Source: JBFMFE01 sp040752295 (GTDB lineage Bacteria > UBP15 > UBA6099 > JBFMBQ01). From it: a DNA stretch of 19,763 nucleotides. The position numbers were made by a program, and so were the translations under genes. The stretch is taken from assembly GCA_040752295.1 (NCBI GenBank), contig JBFMFE010000161.1, positions 1 through 19,763 on the forward strand, written 5' to 3'. Numbering within the stretch: the stretch's first letter is position 1; every line of letters starts with the position of its first letter. Positions 1-7,039 of this stretch are shown in pieces. A model generated the notes under the pieces. It was not told the DNA's origin. It did not search any database and saw only the letters and a program-made list of their open reading frames with translations.

Positions 1-136
1 TTTCCACCTGCGCCCACGCGTTGTTGATGTTCTCGTCCAGCTTAACGAGCCTGTTCCAGGCGGAAAAAAACGACGCCGCGGCGATCAGAACCGCGAGCAG
101 CGCCGCCCCGGCGCAGCCTATGAGAGCGTATCTCAT
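1..136 (-). CDS. lemA: LemA family protein (partial, N-terminus only)
   Basis: Only the first 45 codons are in the window; the gene runs off the left edge. The ATG is the complement of 134-136, preceded by a purine-rich ribosome site (GGAGGGGGAAGAAG). The product starts MRYALIGCAG, then a hydrophobic stretch, then the motif WNRLVKLDENINNAWAQVE. That match to the LemA N-terminus (membrane anchor followed by N-x-L-V-x-L-x-E-x-x-x-x-A-W-A-Q-V) is the basis of the call. LemA proteins are membrane-anchored helical proteins of unclear function. They are commonly encoded next to a TPM-domain (YgcG-like) protein, exactly as here, where the TPM gene ends 88 bp upstream on the same strand. The rest of the protein cannot be judged. 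Confidence 0.86.
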   Translation of the reverse strand, partial: MRYALIGCAGAALLAVLIAAASFFSAWNRLVKLDENINNAWAQVE

Positions 137-224
137 CTTCTTCCCCCTCCCTTCCGTCGTTTCATATCGCATGGTGAGTATACAGCGTTACCGCTCCGGA
201 GCAAAAGCGCGATGCCGCGCGCAC

Positions 225-1019
225 TCACCACCCGCTCGTCGCGCCGCCCCCGCCGCTCATGCCGCCCCCGAACCCGCCGAAGCCGCCCCCGAACCCGCCG
301 AAATCGCCGCCCGACCACCCGCCCCCGCGCCACCCGCTCCCGCGCGACCCCATCCCACCCATCAGCAAAAACATGAAGAACAGCGACGGATTCTTTATGA
401 AAAGAATCGCCAGGAACATTATGACGATCACGCCGAGCGCCGTGCCCGCAACCCCGCTCACGGGCGGCGCCTCCCTTCCGCGGCGCGCACCCGCGCTTCC
501 GTACCCCTTCACTAAATCGGTCGGCGCCAGACCGTATTCTCTGAGAACCTCCGCCGCTACAGCCTCCACCCCCGCCTTCACGCCGGCGTCGAATTCCCCC
601 CGCCTGAAATACGGGCGGATCACCCTGTCCAGTATGTATCCCGCCTTCGAGTCGGGGATGACGCCTTCCAGTCCGTAGCCGACCTCTATACGGAACTTCC
701 GCTCGCCCGTCACGATAAGGAGGAGGACGCCGTTGTCCTCGCCCTTGCGCCCGACGCCCCACTTCGCGTACAGTCCCGCCGCGTACGACTCGATGTCCTC
801 GCCGCCGGTGTCCTCGACTATCGCGACCGCCGCCTGCGCCGACGTCCTCCGGTCAACCGCGCTTAACAGCCGTTCCAGTTCGAGGTCCGTCCCCGACGAG
901 ACAAGCCCGACGTAGTCGTTCACGAATCCGCCCGGCGCTGGGTACCGTCCCTCGCCGGACGCGCCGGCGGCGGCGGCGAGCAGTATGACGACGGGAATGA
1001 GCGTGAAAACCCTTTTCAT
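225..1019 (-). CDS. TPM domain-containing protein (YgcG/DUF477 family)
   Basis: 264 residues. Residues 1-22 are a signal peptide (MKRVFTLIPVVILLAAAAGASG). Residues about 26-165 form a TPM domain, with the family's opening pattern FVNDYVGLVSS, an Ala/Val-rich strand, the segment GRKGEDNGVLLLIVTGERKF and the GYGLEGVIPDS motif. A transmembrane segment follows at about 190-220, then an almost pure Gly/Ser/Trp/Phe tail (221-264). This architecture, with a Gly-rich C-terminus after the membrane helix, is typical of the family. TPM domains have been linked to photosystem repair in plants and are of unknown role in most bacteria; pairing with LemA suggests a shared envelope function. The start follows AGAGGCGG about 5 bases upstream. 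Confidence 0.93.
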   Translation of the reverse strand: MKRVFTLIPVVILLAAAAGASGEGRYPAPGGFVNDYVGLVSSGTDLELERLLSAVDRRTSAQAAVAIVEDTGGEDIESYAAGLYAKWGVGRKGEDNGVLLLIVTGERKFRIEVGYGLEGVIPDSKAGYILDRVIRPYFRRGEFDAGVKAGVEAVAAEVLREYGLAPTDLVKGYGSAGARRGREAPPVSGVAGTALGVIVIMFLAILFIKNPSLFFMFLLMGGMGSRGSGWRGGGWSGGDFGGFGGGFGGFGGGMSGGGGATSGW

Positions 1020-1047
1020 GCAACCGCCTCTGGAGCGCGTGTCCGCC

Positions 1048-1108
1048 GCCTGCCTGTCGTCAGACGGTCAGACGGGTCGGACAGGTCAGACAGATGTGAC
1101 AGGCAGGC
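1048..1108. repeat. Inverted repeat enclosing GTC/GAC-rich short repeats
   Basis: Two 11-bp arms, GCCTGCCTGTC (1048-1058) and GACAGGCAGGC (1098-1108), are perfect reverse complements. Between them is a degenerate 8-9-bp tandem repeat of the type GTCAGACGG / GTCGGACAG / GTCAGACAG. A second perfect hairpin, CCGCCGG-T-CCGGCGG, lies just beyond at 1112-1126. The structure fills most of the spacer between the nucleotidyltransferase-like gene and the TPM gene. There is no T-run, so it is not an obvious intrinsic terminator; it may be a folded mRNA element or a mobile extragenic repeat. Confidence 0.75.
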
Positions 1109-1156
1109 TGTCCGCCGGTCCGGCGGGGCTTGCGTGTTTCGCGTCACTTCGCGGCT

Positions 1157-1927
1157 TCATCCCCCGCGCGCCGCCTCAAGCCGGTCCACGTACCCGATCA
1201 CCTCGTCAATATCGCCGAGGTACCCGCGGAAAAGCTTCTCCTCCTCCTCCGCCGAGAGTTTCAACCCCTCCGTCTTCAGCTGATAGAGCCGCCGTACGTT
1301 CGAAAGGCGCGACCCGCACATTCCGGAAAGCGCGTCCAGCGTATCGAGAAACTCCCCCTTCGCCTCCATCCCTTTCAGCCTCAATATGCCGCGGAACGCC
1401 GCCGCGAAGTTTGCCAGCGCGCCCTCCGCGAGTCCCTGAAGTTTCCCTCGCCCGCGCGGCGCCTCGAAGTACGACTGCGTCAGCCTCAGCTTCTTGCCCC
1501 GCAGGTTCTCCTCGATCTCAAGCCGCAGGTTCTCTTCGGCAACCTCGATCCCCTCGAGCGCGTCCTCTCCGTAAATTACAAGGCTCCTCTGTTTCCACTC
1601 AAGAAACTCCATCGGAAAAACGTCCGCCGAACCCCTTATGTATTCCTCGTCAATCACAACGGGGTTGGCTCTCAGCTTCCCCGCGTGCCTGCGGAACGCG
1701 CCCCTCAGCTCCCTGAGCAGGTCGAATTTCACGGACTCGAAAACCAACAGAACGTTCACGTCCGACCTGCCGGGCACGAAGTCCTTCCCCACCACGCTCC
1801 CGTAGAGCGCCGCGGTTTTCAGCGTGCAGCCAGTTCTCCCCGCCGCCCCGAGGGTGTCCGTTATCAACCCTCTCAAAACGGGGACAAGCCCCTGCCGTAT
1901 CCGCCCTTCGTTCAGCAGATATACCAT
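1157..1927 (-). CDS. Nucleotidyltransferase-fold protein with degenerate catalytic motif
   Basis: 256 residues. Residues about 40-65 read ALYGSVVGKDFVPGRSDVNVLLVFE, matching in outline the nucleotidyltransferase signature G-S-(x)n-D-x-D-(hydrophobic strand). The second acidic position is Asn (DVN), so metal-dependent transfer may be impaired. The C-terminal half (about 130-256) is predicted helical and resembles the helical domain that often follows these folds. The start is supported by GAGGAACC just before the ATG. It sits 137 bp upstream of the TPM gene on the same strand and may be co-transcribed. Substrate unknown. Assignment to the broad superfamily is fairly secure; assignment to any named family is not. 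Confidence 0.68.
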   Translation of the reverse strand: MVYLLNEGRIRQGLVPVLRGLITDTLGAAGRTGCTLKTAALYGSVVGKDFVPGRSDVNVLLVFESVKFDLLRELRGAFRRHAGKLRANPVVIDEEYIRGSADVFPMEFLEWKQRSLVIYGEDALEGIEVAEENLRLEIEENLRGKKLRLTQSYFEAPRGRGKLQGLAEGALANFAAAFRGILRLKGMEAKGEFLDTLDALSGMCGSRLSNVRRLYQLKTEGLKLSAEEEEKLFRGYLGDIDEVIGYVDRLEAARGG

Positions 1928-2052
1928 GGTTCCTCACCCCCTGTGCCGGGAACTTCCCCGCCGCCGGCGTTCAGCGCGTCCCGCATATAACCGGTTTATT
2001 CATCCGTGGAGATCGCGACGGCGCCGAATCTTCATCAGGCGCGCGGAAGCAA

Positions 2053-2083
2053 CCCGGCTCCATGCGGGAGCATGGCGCCGGCG
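2053..2083. repeat. 31-bp dispersed hairpin repeat, copy 1
   Basis: A 31-bp segment matches 13757-13787 at 29 of 31 positions. The core CCATGC-GGGA-GCATGG is a perfect 6-bp stem with a 4-base loop, followed by the palindromic GGCGCC. The two mismatches fall in the loop region, so the foldable stem is kept in both copies. It lies in the 211-bp spacer between the ZIP gene and the nucleotidyltransferase-like gene. Confidence 0.75.
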
Positions 2084-2138
2084 GTGTGAGCCGTTCTGCG
2101 TTCCCGGCGGTAATTACCCTGATCGAAACCGCGCCCGT

Positions 2139-2861
2139 TCAATGCCCTTCCCCGGCGAACGAAAGAAGAAAGATCATGAACCCGATGCCCGCCAGCATGA
2201 ACGCTAAATTCACGAACCTGTTCCCGCGGTGGGTCTCGGGTATCAGTTCGGTGGCGGCGATGTACAGTATCATCCCCGTCGAAAACGCCGTCAGAATGCC
2301 GATCGTACCCGCGGAAATCCCCTGGAGCGAGCGGTAGAGGACGACCGCGCCGGCGGGCGTCGCCGCGCTTATGAAAAACGCAAGGAACAACAGCCTCCAC
2401 CACCCGATGCCTGCATGGTACATGATCGTCGCCACCGCGAACCCCACCGGAAACTTGTGCGCGAGCACCGCGACCGCCGTGATCACTCCCGTCCGCTCGC
2501 CGCCCAGAAATCCGATGCCCACTACCACGCCGTCCGTGAACGCGTGTATCATCATTCCCGCGACGAGCGCGTACACGATGAAATCCCCGTGCGTCGTCTC
2601 CACGTGCTCGTGCGGCATCACCGTGTACTCGATGACGTAAAGAACGAAGAAACCCGCCAGAACGAATACCGGAGAAAGGCGCGAACCCTCCAGCGCCTCG
2701 GGCGCAAGGTGAAGAAACGACAGGCTCAACAGTATCCCCGCGGCGAAACTCGTCAGGTACACCGAGTTGCGCCGCGCCCATCCCTTCCCCACGGCGAGCG
2801 CCGCCGCGCCACCCAGAAACACCGCCGTCGTCCCGAGCGAGTACGCTAAAAGGAGTCCCAT
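2139..2861 (-). CDS. ZIP family metal transporter
   Basis: 240 residues with about eight hydrophobic helices. The conserved ZIP transport site is visible as H106-A-F-T-D110-G in one membrane helix and H135-K-F-P138-V-G in the next, corresponding to the family's HNxxEG/HExPEG motifs (degenerate in the acidic positions). A His-rich loop (PHEHVETTHG, about residues 83-92) precedes them, as expected for a zinc or related divalent-metal transporter of the inner membrane. Substrate (Zn, Fe or Mn) cannot be read from sequence. The start has no obvious Shine-Dalgarno sequence. It lies 43 bp downstream of ricT on the same strand, probably as the last gene of the pdxS operon. Confidence 0.9.
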   Translation of the reverse strand: MGLLLAYSLGTTAVFLGGAAALAVGKGWARRNSVYLTSFAAGILLSLSFLHLAPEALEGSRLSPVFVLAGFFVLYVIEYTVMPHEHVETTHGDFIVYALVAGMMIHAFTDGVVVGIGFLGGERTGVITAVAVLAHKFPVGFAVATIMYHAGIGWWRLLFLAFFISAATPAGAVVLYRSLQGISAGTIGILTAFSTGMILYIAATELIPETHRGNRFVNLAFMLAGIGFMIFLLSFAGEGH

Positions 2862-2904
2862 GCGCGAAAAAAACCCGAAACGATCACCCCGCCGGCGCGC
2901 CGCC

Positions 2905-3747
2905 TCACCTTACGCGCTCCTGCTTATCCGCCGCGCCGCAGCCGGCGCACTCGCGTCCGAGTTCCGCCATCGTCGCCTCGCGCCGCCGCCCCTCACCCAG
3001 CTCCACCGTCGCCGTCCCCTTGATCACGTTGACACCCGCCACTCTCCCCTTCTCTCCCCCAACCACAACCTCCTCGCCCGGACGCGGCATCCCTTTCCTC
3101 ATCTCGCAGTACTGATCGAACTCGTACTTCAGACAGCAGAACAGCCTCCCGCATATGCCGGAAATCTTTATCGGGTTCAGCGGCAGACCCTGCTCCTTTG
3201 CCATCCTGATGGACACCGGCTGAAACTCCTTCAGAAACGTCGCGCAGCACAGCGGTCTCCCGCACACGCCCAGCCCACCCAGCAGCCGCGCCTCGTCCCT
3301 CACACCCACCTGCCGCAGCTCGATCCGCATCTTCAACCGCGAGGCCAGCCTGCGCACAAGGTCCCGGAAGTCAACCCGCCCCTCCGACGTGTAACAGAAC
3401 GACATCTTCGCCCCATCGAACGAACTCCGCGCGCTGATCAGCTTCATCTTCAACCCGGAACCCTCGATCTCCTCCTCGCAGATGATGAAAGCCCGCTCCT
3501 CCCTCGGCGCCATCCCCTCCAGCTGCCTCAAGTCCTCCTCTCCCGCCACGCGCAGCATCCTGCCCTGGCACTTTTCCCCCTTATCCAGTTCCACCTCGCT
3601 TATCTCGTCCTCAAGCGTCCCCCTGTCCACGCCGTGCTCCATCTCCACTATCACCAGACTCCCCACCGGCGCCTCCAACTCGCCGGCGTCGAACAGAAAC
3701 GACCTGTTAAGGTAATCGAAACGTATTGAACCGGCTCTTATCTTCAT
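2905..3747 (-). CDS. ricT: PSP1 domain protein, RicT/YaaT type
   Basis: 280 residues. The PSP1 core carries the diagnostic cysteine clusters VCGRPLCCATF (C162, C167, C168) and GICGRLFCCLKYE (C199, C204, C205), plus C214. In Bacillus RicT the cysteines bind an Fe-S cluster in the RicA-RicF-RicT complex, which affects RNase Y-dependent mRNA maturation and sporulation/competence. The C-terminal CAGCG (about 267-271) is additional. The ATG follows GGAGAAAGGGCG, 15 bp after the holB stop. The order yaaR-holB-ricT is the same as in Bacillus (yaaR-holB-yaaT), which supports orthology. No RicA or RicF homologue is visible here. Confidence 0.94.
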   Translation of the reverse strand: MKIRAGSIRFDYLNRSFLFDAGELEAPVGSLVIVEMEHGVDRGTLEDEISEVELDKGEKCQGRMLRVAGEEDLRQLEGMAPREERAFIICEEEIEGSGLKMKLISARSSFDGAKMSFCYTSEGRVDFRDLVRRLASRLKMRIELRQVGVRDEARLLGGLGVCGRPLCCATFLKEFQPVSIRMAKEQGLPLNPIKISGICGRLFCCLKYEFDQYCEMRKGMPRPGEEVVVGGEKGRVAGVNVIKGTATVELGEGRRREATMAELGRECAGCGAADKQERVR

Positions 3748-3762
3748 CGCCCTTTCTCCGCT

Positions 3763-4791
3763 TCACCACAGGCTCGCGCCGAGCGACTCGCGCACCTTCC
3801 CGATCCGTATCGCCGCCACCTCAAGCTCGAGCTGTGGGTTCGCGTTCCGCTCGATCGAGCGTATCGCCTCCAGAAATATCTCCATCAGACGCGCCTGCGC
3901 CATGAGCGTTCTCATCCACTCGCCGCCGCGACCGCCGCCACCACAACCCTCCCGCGCTTTTCTCCGCAGAAAAAGCACGCACGTCTCGAGCAGTTTCACA
4001 AGCCCCGACCGCGCCTTCTCCGCCGCCGTCTCTCCCTTACCCGCGGGGAGCTGCCCGGCGAGCGCCGTCAGATGCTCCGCCACCTTCGTCGGTATTTCCT
4101 CCCCGCGCCCCGTCAGCGTCTCCCACAGATACGCCTCCACCCGTTCCACGACCCTCTCCGTTTCCTCCTCCGTCGAAAACCCGGCGATCGCGCCCGCGTT
4201 CCCGTCGAATAAATTATAAAGAACCTCGAGCCGCTCCGGCGCAATCCTCACGCCCGCCCTCTCCAGCGCCTCCGCCGTCTCGGGTATCGAAAGCGACCGG
4301 AACGGCACCGCCGTCGTGCGCGACCGTATCGTGGGCAGAAGATTGTACGGCTTCGAACTCGTGAGAACGAACACCGTCGAAACCGGCGGCTCCTCGAGTA
4401 TCTTCAGCGTCATGTTCGCGGTCTCGCCGCTGAACGCCTCCGCTTTCCTGATTACGATCACCTTCCGCGCGCCCGCGTTCGGCCTGTAGAACACGCTCTC
4501 CCGCAGCGCGCGCACCTCTTCAACGCCGTACTCCCTCTTCGCGGGCGTGAATACCGCCGCGTCCACCTCCGTTCCACGCTCGATCCGCCGGCACGTGCCG
4601 CACCTCCCGCACGCGTCGGCGCCCTCCGGCGCCTCGCACTTCAGCGCCTGCGCGAACGCCTTCGCCGTCGTCCCCTTTCCGCAGCCGTCGGGTCCGTGAA
4701 AGAGAAACGCGTGCGGAACCGCCCCGCTCTCGAGCACGTTCCGCAGGCACCGCACGGCCACCCGCTGCCCCACTATGTCTCTCAGCGCCAT
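3763..4791 (-). CDS. holB: DNA polymerase III subunit delta prime
   Basis: 342 residues from the ATG at 4789-4791 (MALRDIVGQ). An in-frame GTG at 4809 would add six residues, but AGGGGG sits just upstream of the ATG, which fits that start better. Features in order: P-loop GPDGCGKGT at 33-41; a zinc-ribbon set C52, C61, C64, C67; the sensor segment NMTLKILEEPP; and the TIRSR motif that supplies the arginine finger to the neighbouring clamp-loader subunit (the usual SRC reads SRT). The Walker B region reads IRKAEAF rather than a DEAD-type box, which fits delta prime rather than the ATPase subunit DnaX. It acts in the cytoplasmic clamp loader. It follows yaaR immediately. Confidence 0.94.
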   Translation of the reverse strand: MALRDIVGQRVAVRCLRNVLESGAVPHAFLFHGPDGCGKGTTAKAFAQALKCEAPEGADACGRCGTCRRIERGTEVDAAVFTPAKREYGVEEVRALRESVFYRPNAGARKVIVIRKAEAFSGETANMTLKILEEPPVSTVFVLTSSKPYNLLPTIRSRTTAVPFRSLSIPETAEALERAGVRIAPERLEVLYNLFDGNAGAIAGFSTEEETERVVERVEAYLWETLTGRGEEIPTKVAEHLTALAGQLPAGKGETAAEKARSGLVKLLETCVLFLRRKAREGCGGGGRGGEWMRTLMAQARLMEIFLEAIRSIERNANPQLELEVAAIRIGKVRESLGASLW

Positions 4792-4805
4792 TGCACCGCG
4801 CCCCC

Positions 4806-5261
4806 TCACGAGTACAGGTCAATCAGCAACCCGCGTATCCCGTCTATCCGCCCCATGAAACTCAAAAGGTTCGCCTGCCTGTTTAAAAACTCCTCCGCCA
4901 TTTCCTCAAGCTCCGCGTTTATCTTTTTGACGAGTATCATTGACTTCTGTTTCCCCGTCGGTCCGATGCTCAACTCCTCCTCGACCTCGAAAAGCTCGTT
5001 CACGGCAATCTGCACGAACTTCCGCACAAGCTCGCTGTAAACGTTCAGCGTCTCGAACGTCAGCGTCCTTTCTATCTCGCGCGCCTGCGCCTCTATCTTC
5101 CCCATAAGCGCGTCCAGCTCGGCGCGGATGTCTCCCCTGCGCTGAACCAGAAGCGCCTTTCTGAACGAAGCCCTCCCGCCCTTTGCGGGCGCCTTCGCCG
5201 TTTTCGCTCCGGGGGCGGACACCCCGCGCGGCTTCCGCCTGTCAGCCTTTTCGACCTTCAC
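4806..5261 (-). CDS. yaaR: YaaR family protein (DUF327)
   Basis: 151 residues, starting at GTG with AAGGGG about 10 bases upstream. A basic, Ala-rich N-terminus (1-40) leads into a helical domain with the family's central pattern ETLNVYSELVRKFV, then the strand/helix KSMILVKKINAELEEMA and a C-terminal helix ending GLLIDLYS. This matches the DUF327/YaaR family of small helical proteins of unknown function. The strongest support is position: directly upstream of holB and ricT, as in Bacillus. Its stop codon overlaps the possible GTG start of holB (GTGA). Function is not known; the conserved neighbourhood hints at a link to replication or RicT-linked RNA processing. Confidence 0.86.
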   Translation of the reverse strand: MKVEKADRRKPRGVSAPGAKTAKAPAKGGRASFRKALLVQRRGDIRAELDALMGKIEAQAREIERTLTFETLNVYSELVRKFVQIAVNELFEVEEELSIGPTGKQKSMILVKKINAELEEMAEEFLNRQANLLSFMGRIDGIRGLLIDLYS

Positions 5262-5295
5262 GGCGTTTCGTCCCCTTCGCCTGCGCCGGCGGACT

Positions 5296-5925
5296 TCAGA
5301 CGCCGCCGCCGCGCGTCCCGCCTGCGTTCTCCGCTATCCGCGCGAAATACTCGTGTATGCGCGCGTCCTCGGTCAGTTCCGGATGAAAGGCCGCGCCCAG
5401 CGCGTTCCCCTCCCTCACCAGCACGGGACGCCCCCCGTGCACGGCGAGCACCCTCACACCCGCTCCCGTGCGCGTGATGACCGGCGCGCGGATGAACACG
5501 CCCGTCACGGGCGCGGTGCCTCCCACCCATTCCGGCTCGCCCGCCAGCCCGTTCAGCGCAACCGCCGCCTCGAAACTCTCCCTCTGCCTCCCGTACGCGT
5601 TCCGCGCCACCGCCACGTCCAGCAGCCCCAGCCGCAACCGCCTCGAACCCTCGATCCCGCGCGACAGCACGATCAGCCCCATGCACGTCCCGAACAGCGC
5701 CAGCCCCCCGTCCCTGAATCGCTCTCTTATCGCCTCGTCCAGCCGGTCCTTCACGATCAACTTCTCCACGGTCGTGCTCTCCCCGCCGGGAATCACAAGA
5801 CCGCTCAACCCCTCGAGGTGTTCCGGCACGCGCACTTCCCTTGCGGCGCGCCCCGTCCGGGCGAGCATCCTTATATGTAACGGGAATGAACCCTGGAGGG
5901 CTAATACCCCTATGGTCGAGCGCAC
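5296..5925 (-). CDS. pdxT: Pyridoxal 5'-phosphate synthase glutaminase subunit
   Basis: 209 residues. PdxT hydrolyses glutamine and channels ammonia to PdxS for pyridoxal phosphate synthesis. Visible motifs: GVLALQG at 6-12; PGGESTT at 46-52; the nucleophile in FGTCMGL (C81); and the catalytic dyad in FHPELT (H181, E183), the triad of class I glutamine amidotransferases. The start is GTG, three bases after the pdxS stop, with only a weak ribosome site, so translation is likely coupled to pdxS. Length is slightly above the usual ~190-200 because of an Arg/Gly-rich C-terminal tail. Confidence 0.96.
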   Translation of the reverse strand: MRSTIGVLALQGSFPLHIRMLARTGRAAREVRVPEHLEGLSGLVIPGGESTTVEKLIVKDRLDEAIRERFRDGGLALFGTCMGLIVLSRGIEGSRRLRLGLLDVAVARNAYGRQRESFEAAVALNGLAGEPEWVGGTAPVTGVFIRAPVITRTGAGVRVLAVHGGRPVLVREGNALGAAFHPELTEDARIHEYFARIAENAGGTRGGGV

Positions 5926-5928
5926 TTT

Positions 5929-6813
5929 TCACCAGCCGCGCGTCTGGAGGAGTTCATCCTCGCGCAGCCTGCTCACGTCAATCCCCGGCATCGGCTCCTT
6001 AAGCCCCGCCGATATGCGCGCAAGCCGCGCCGGGTCGCCGTAGTGCGTCACCGCCTCCACTATCGCCCGCGCCCGCGACGGCGGGTCGGACGACTTGAAT
6101 ATCCCCGAACCGACGAAGACCGCCTCCGCGCCGAGCTGCATCATAAGCGCCGCGTCCGCGGGAGTTGCGATCCCCCCGGCGGCGAAATTCGGGACCGGCA
6201 GCTTCCCGCTCCGCGCGACCTCGCGCACAAGCTCGTACGGCGCCCCCAGTTCCTTCGCCTCTCTCATCAGTTCCTCTTCCGGAACCGCCCCCAGCCGCCT
6301 TATCGTGTCCAGCACCAGCCTCATGTGGCGCACCGCTTCCACGATGTTCCCGGACCCCGCCTCGCCCTTCGTCCGTATCATCGCCGCGCCCTCACCGACG
6401 CGCCGCAGCGCCTCGCCGAGGTCCCGCGCCCCGCACACGAACGGAACCTTGAATTTCCACTTGTCAATATGATGCCTCTCGTCCGCCGGCGTCAGAACCT
6501 CGCTCTCGTCTATATAATCCACGCCCATCGCCTCCAGTATCTGCGCCTCCACGAAGTGCCCTATCCTCACCTTCGCCATCACAGGTATCGTCACCGCGTC
6601 CATGATCTTCTGCACGATCTCCGGGTCCGCCATCCGCGCGATGCCGCCGCCCGCGCGTATGTCCGCCGGCACCCGCTCGAGCGCCATCACCGCGACCGCC
6701 CCCGCGTCCTCGGCGACCTTCGCCTGCTCCGCCGTCGTCACGTCCATTATCACACCGCCCTTGAGCATCTCCGCAAGCCCCACCTTGACGCGCGTTGTTC
6801 CAGTCTCCGTCAT
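5929..6813 (-). CDS. pdxS: Pyridoxal 5'-phosphate synthase synthase subunit
   Basis: 294 residues from the ATG at 6811-6813. A TTG six codons upstream is in frame, but the ribosome site AAGGAGGG lies inside that extension, so the ATG is the start. With it the active-site residues fall at D24 (VIMD), K81 (PVMAK) and K149 (IRTKGEAG), the same numbers as in Bacillus PdxS. PdxS condenses ribose 5-phosphate, glyceraldehyde 3-phosphate and ammonia into pyridoxal 5'-phosphate, in a cytoplasmic 12-mer decorated with PdxT. It is the first gene of the minus-strand unit and follows a TATAAT-type promoter. Confidence 0.97.
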   Translation of the reverse strand: MTETGTTRVKVGLAEMLKGGVIMDVTTAEQAKVAEDAGAVAVMALERVPADIRAGGGIARMADPEIVQKIMDAVTIPVMAKVRIGHFVEAQILEAMGVDYIDESEVLTPADERHHIDKWKFKVPFVCGARDLGEALRRVGEGAAMIRTKGEAGSGNIVEAVRHMRLVLDTIRRLGAVPEEELMREAKELGAPYELVREVARSGKLPVPNFAAGGIATPADAALMMQLGAEAVFVGSGIFKSSDPPSRARAIVEAVTHYGDPARLARISAGLKEPMPGIDVSRLREDELLQTRGW

Positions 6814-6866
6814 CTTCAATCCCTCCTTCAACGTCTCAAGGAGTCGGTCCCGCGACCTTCGATCCC

Positions 6867-6895
6867 ATTATAAATCCGGCGCCCGCCGCGCGCAA
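6867..6895 (-). promoter_or_regulatory. Putative sigma70-type promoter of the pdxS operon
   Basis: On the minus strand a perfect -10 box TATAAT (6867-6872) is preceded, after 17 bases, by a weak -35 TTGCGC (6890-6895). Transcription would start near 6860, giving a leader of about 47 bases that ends in the AAGGAGGG ribosome site of pdxS. Judged by eye only. Confidence 0.55.
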
Positions 6896-6982
6896 TAACG
6901 CCGGCGGAAGCCTCCGCGGAACCGCCGCCGCCCCCCTCTTTTTGTCTTTCGTCACCCGTCCGTCCGTGTCCGTAATGTCTAT

Positions 6983-7010
6983 AAAAAAAACACCCCCCTC
7001 GAGGGGGGGG
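6983..7010 (-). terminator. Intrinsic terminator after the dockerin protein gene
   Basis: On the minus strand, about 30 bases after the stop codon, a C-run and G-run form the palindrome CCCCCCTCGAGGGGGG (6993-7008). It is followed by TG and eight T's (complement of 6983-6990). A very stable GC stem directly before a T-run is a canonical rho-independent terminator, and it separates this gene from the pdxS promoter. Confidence 0.9.
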
Positions 7011-7039
7011 CGTTCGTCTCGCTTCCGTCGCGTGCGCTC

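Noticed and set aside
2035..2781. Minus-strand ORF overlapping the ZIP gene
   Set aside because: Same strand, other frame; Arg/Gly/His-rich with no domain, whereas the overlapping frame has ZIP motifs.
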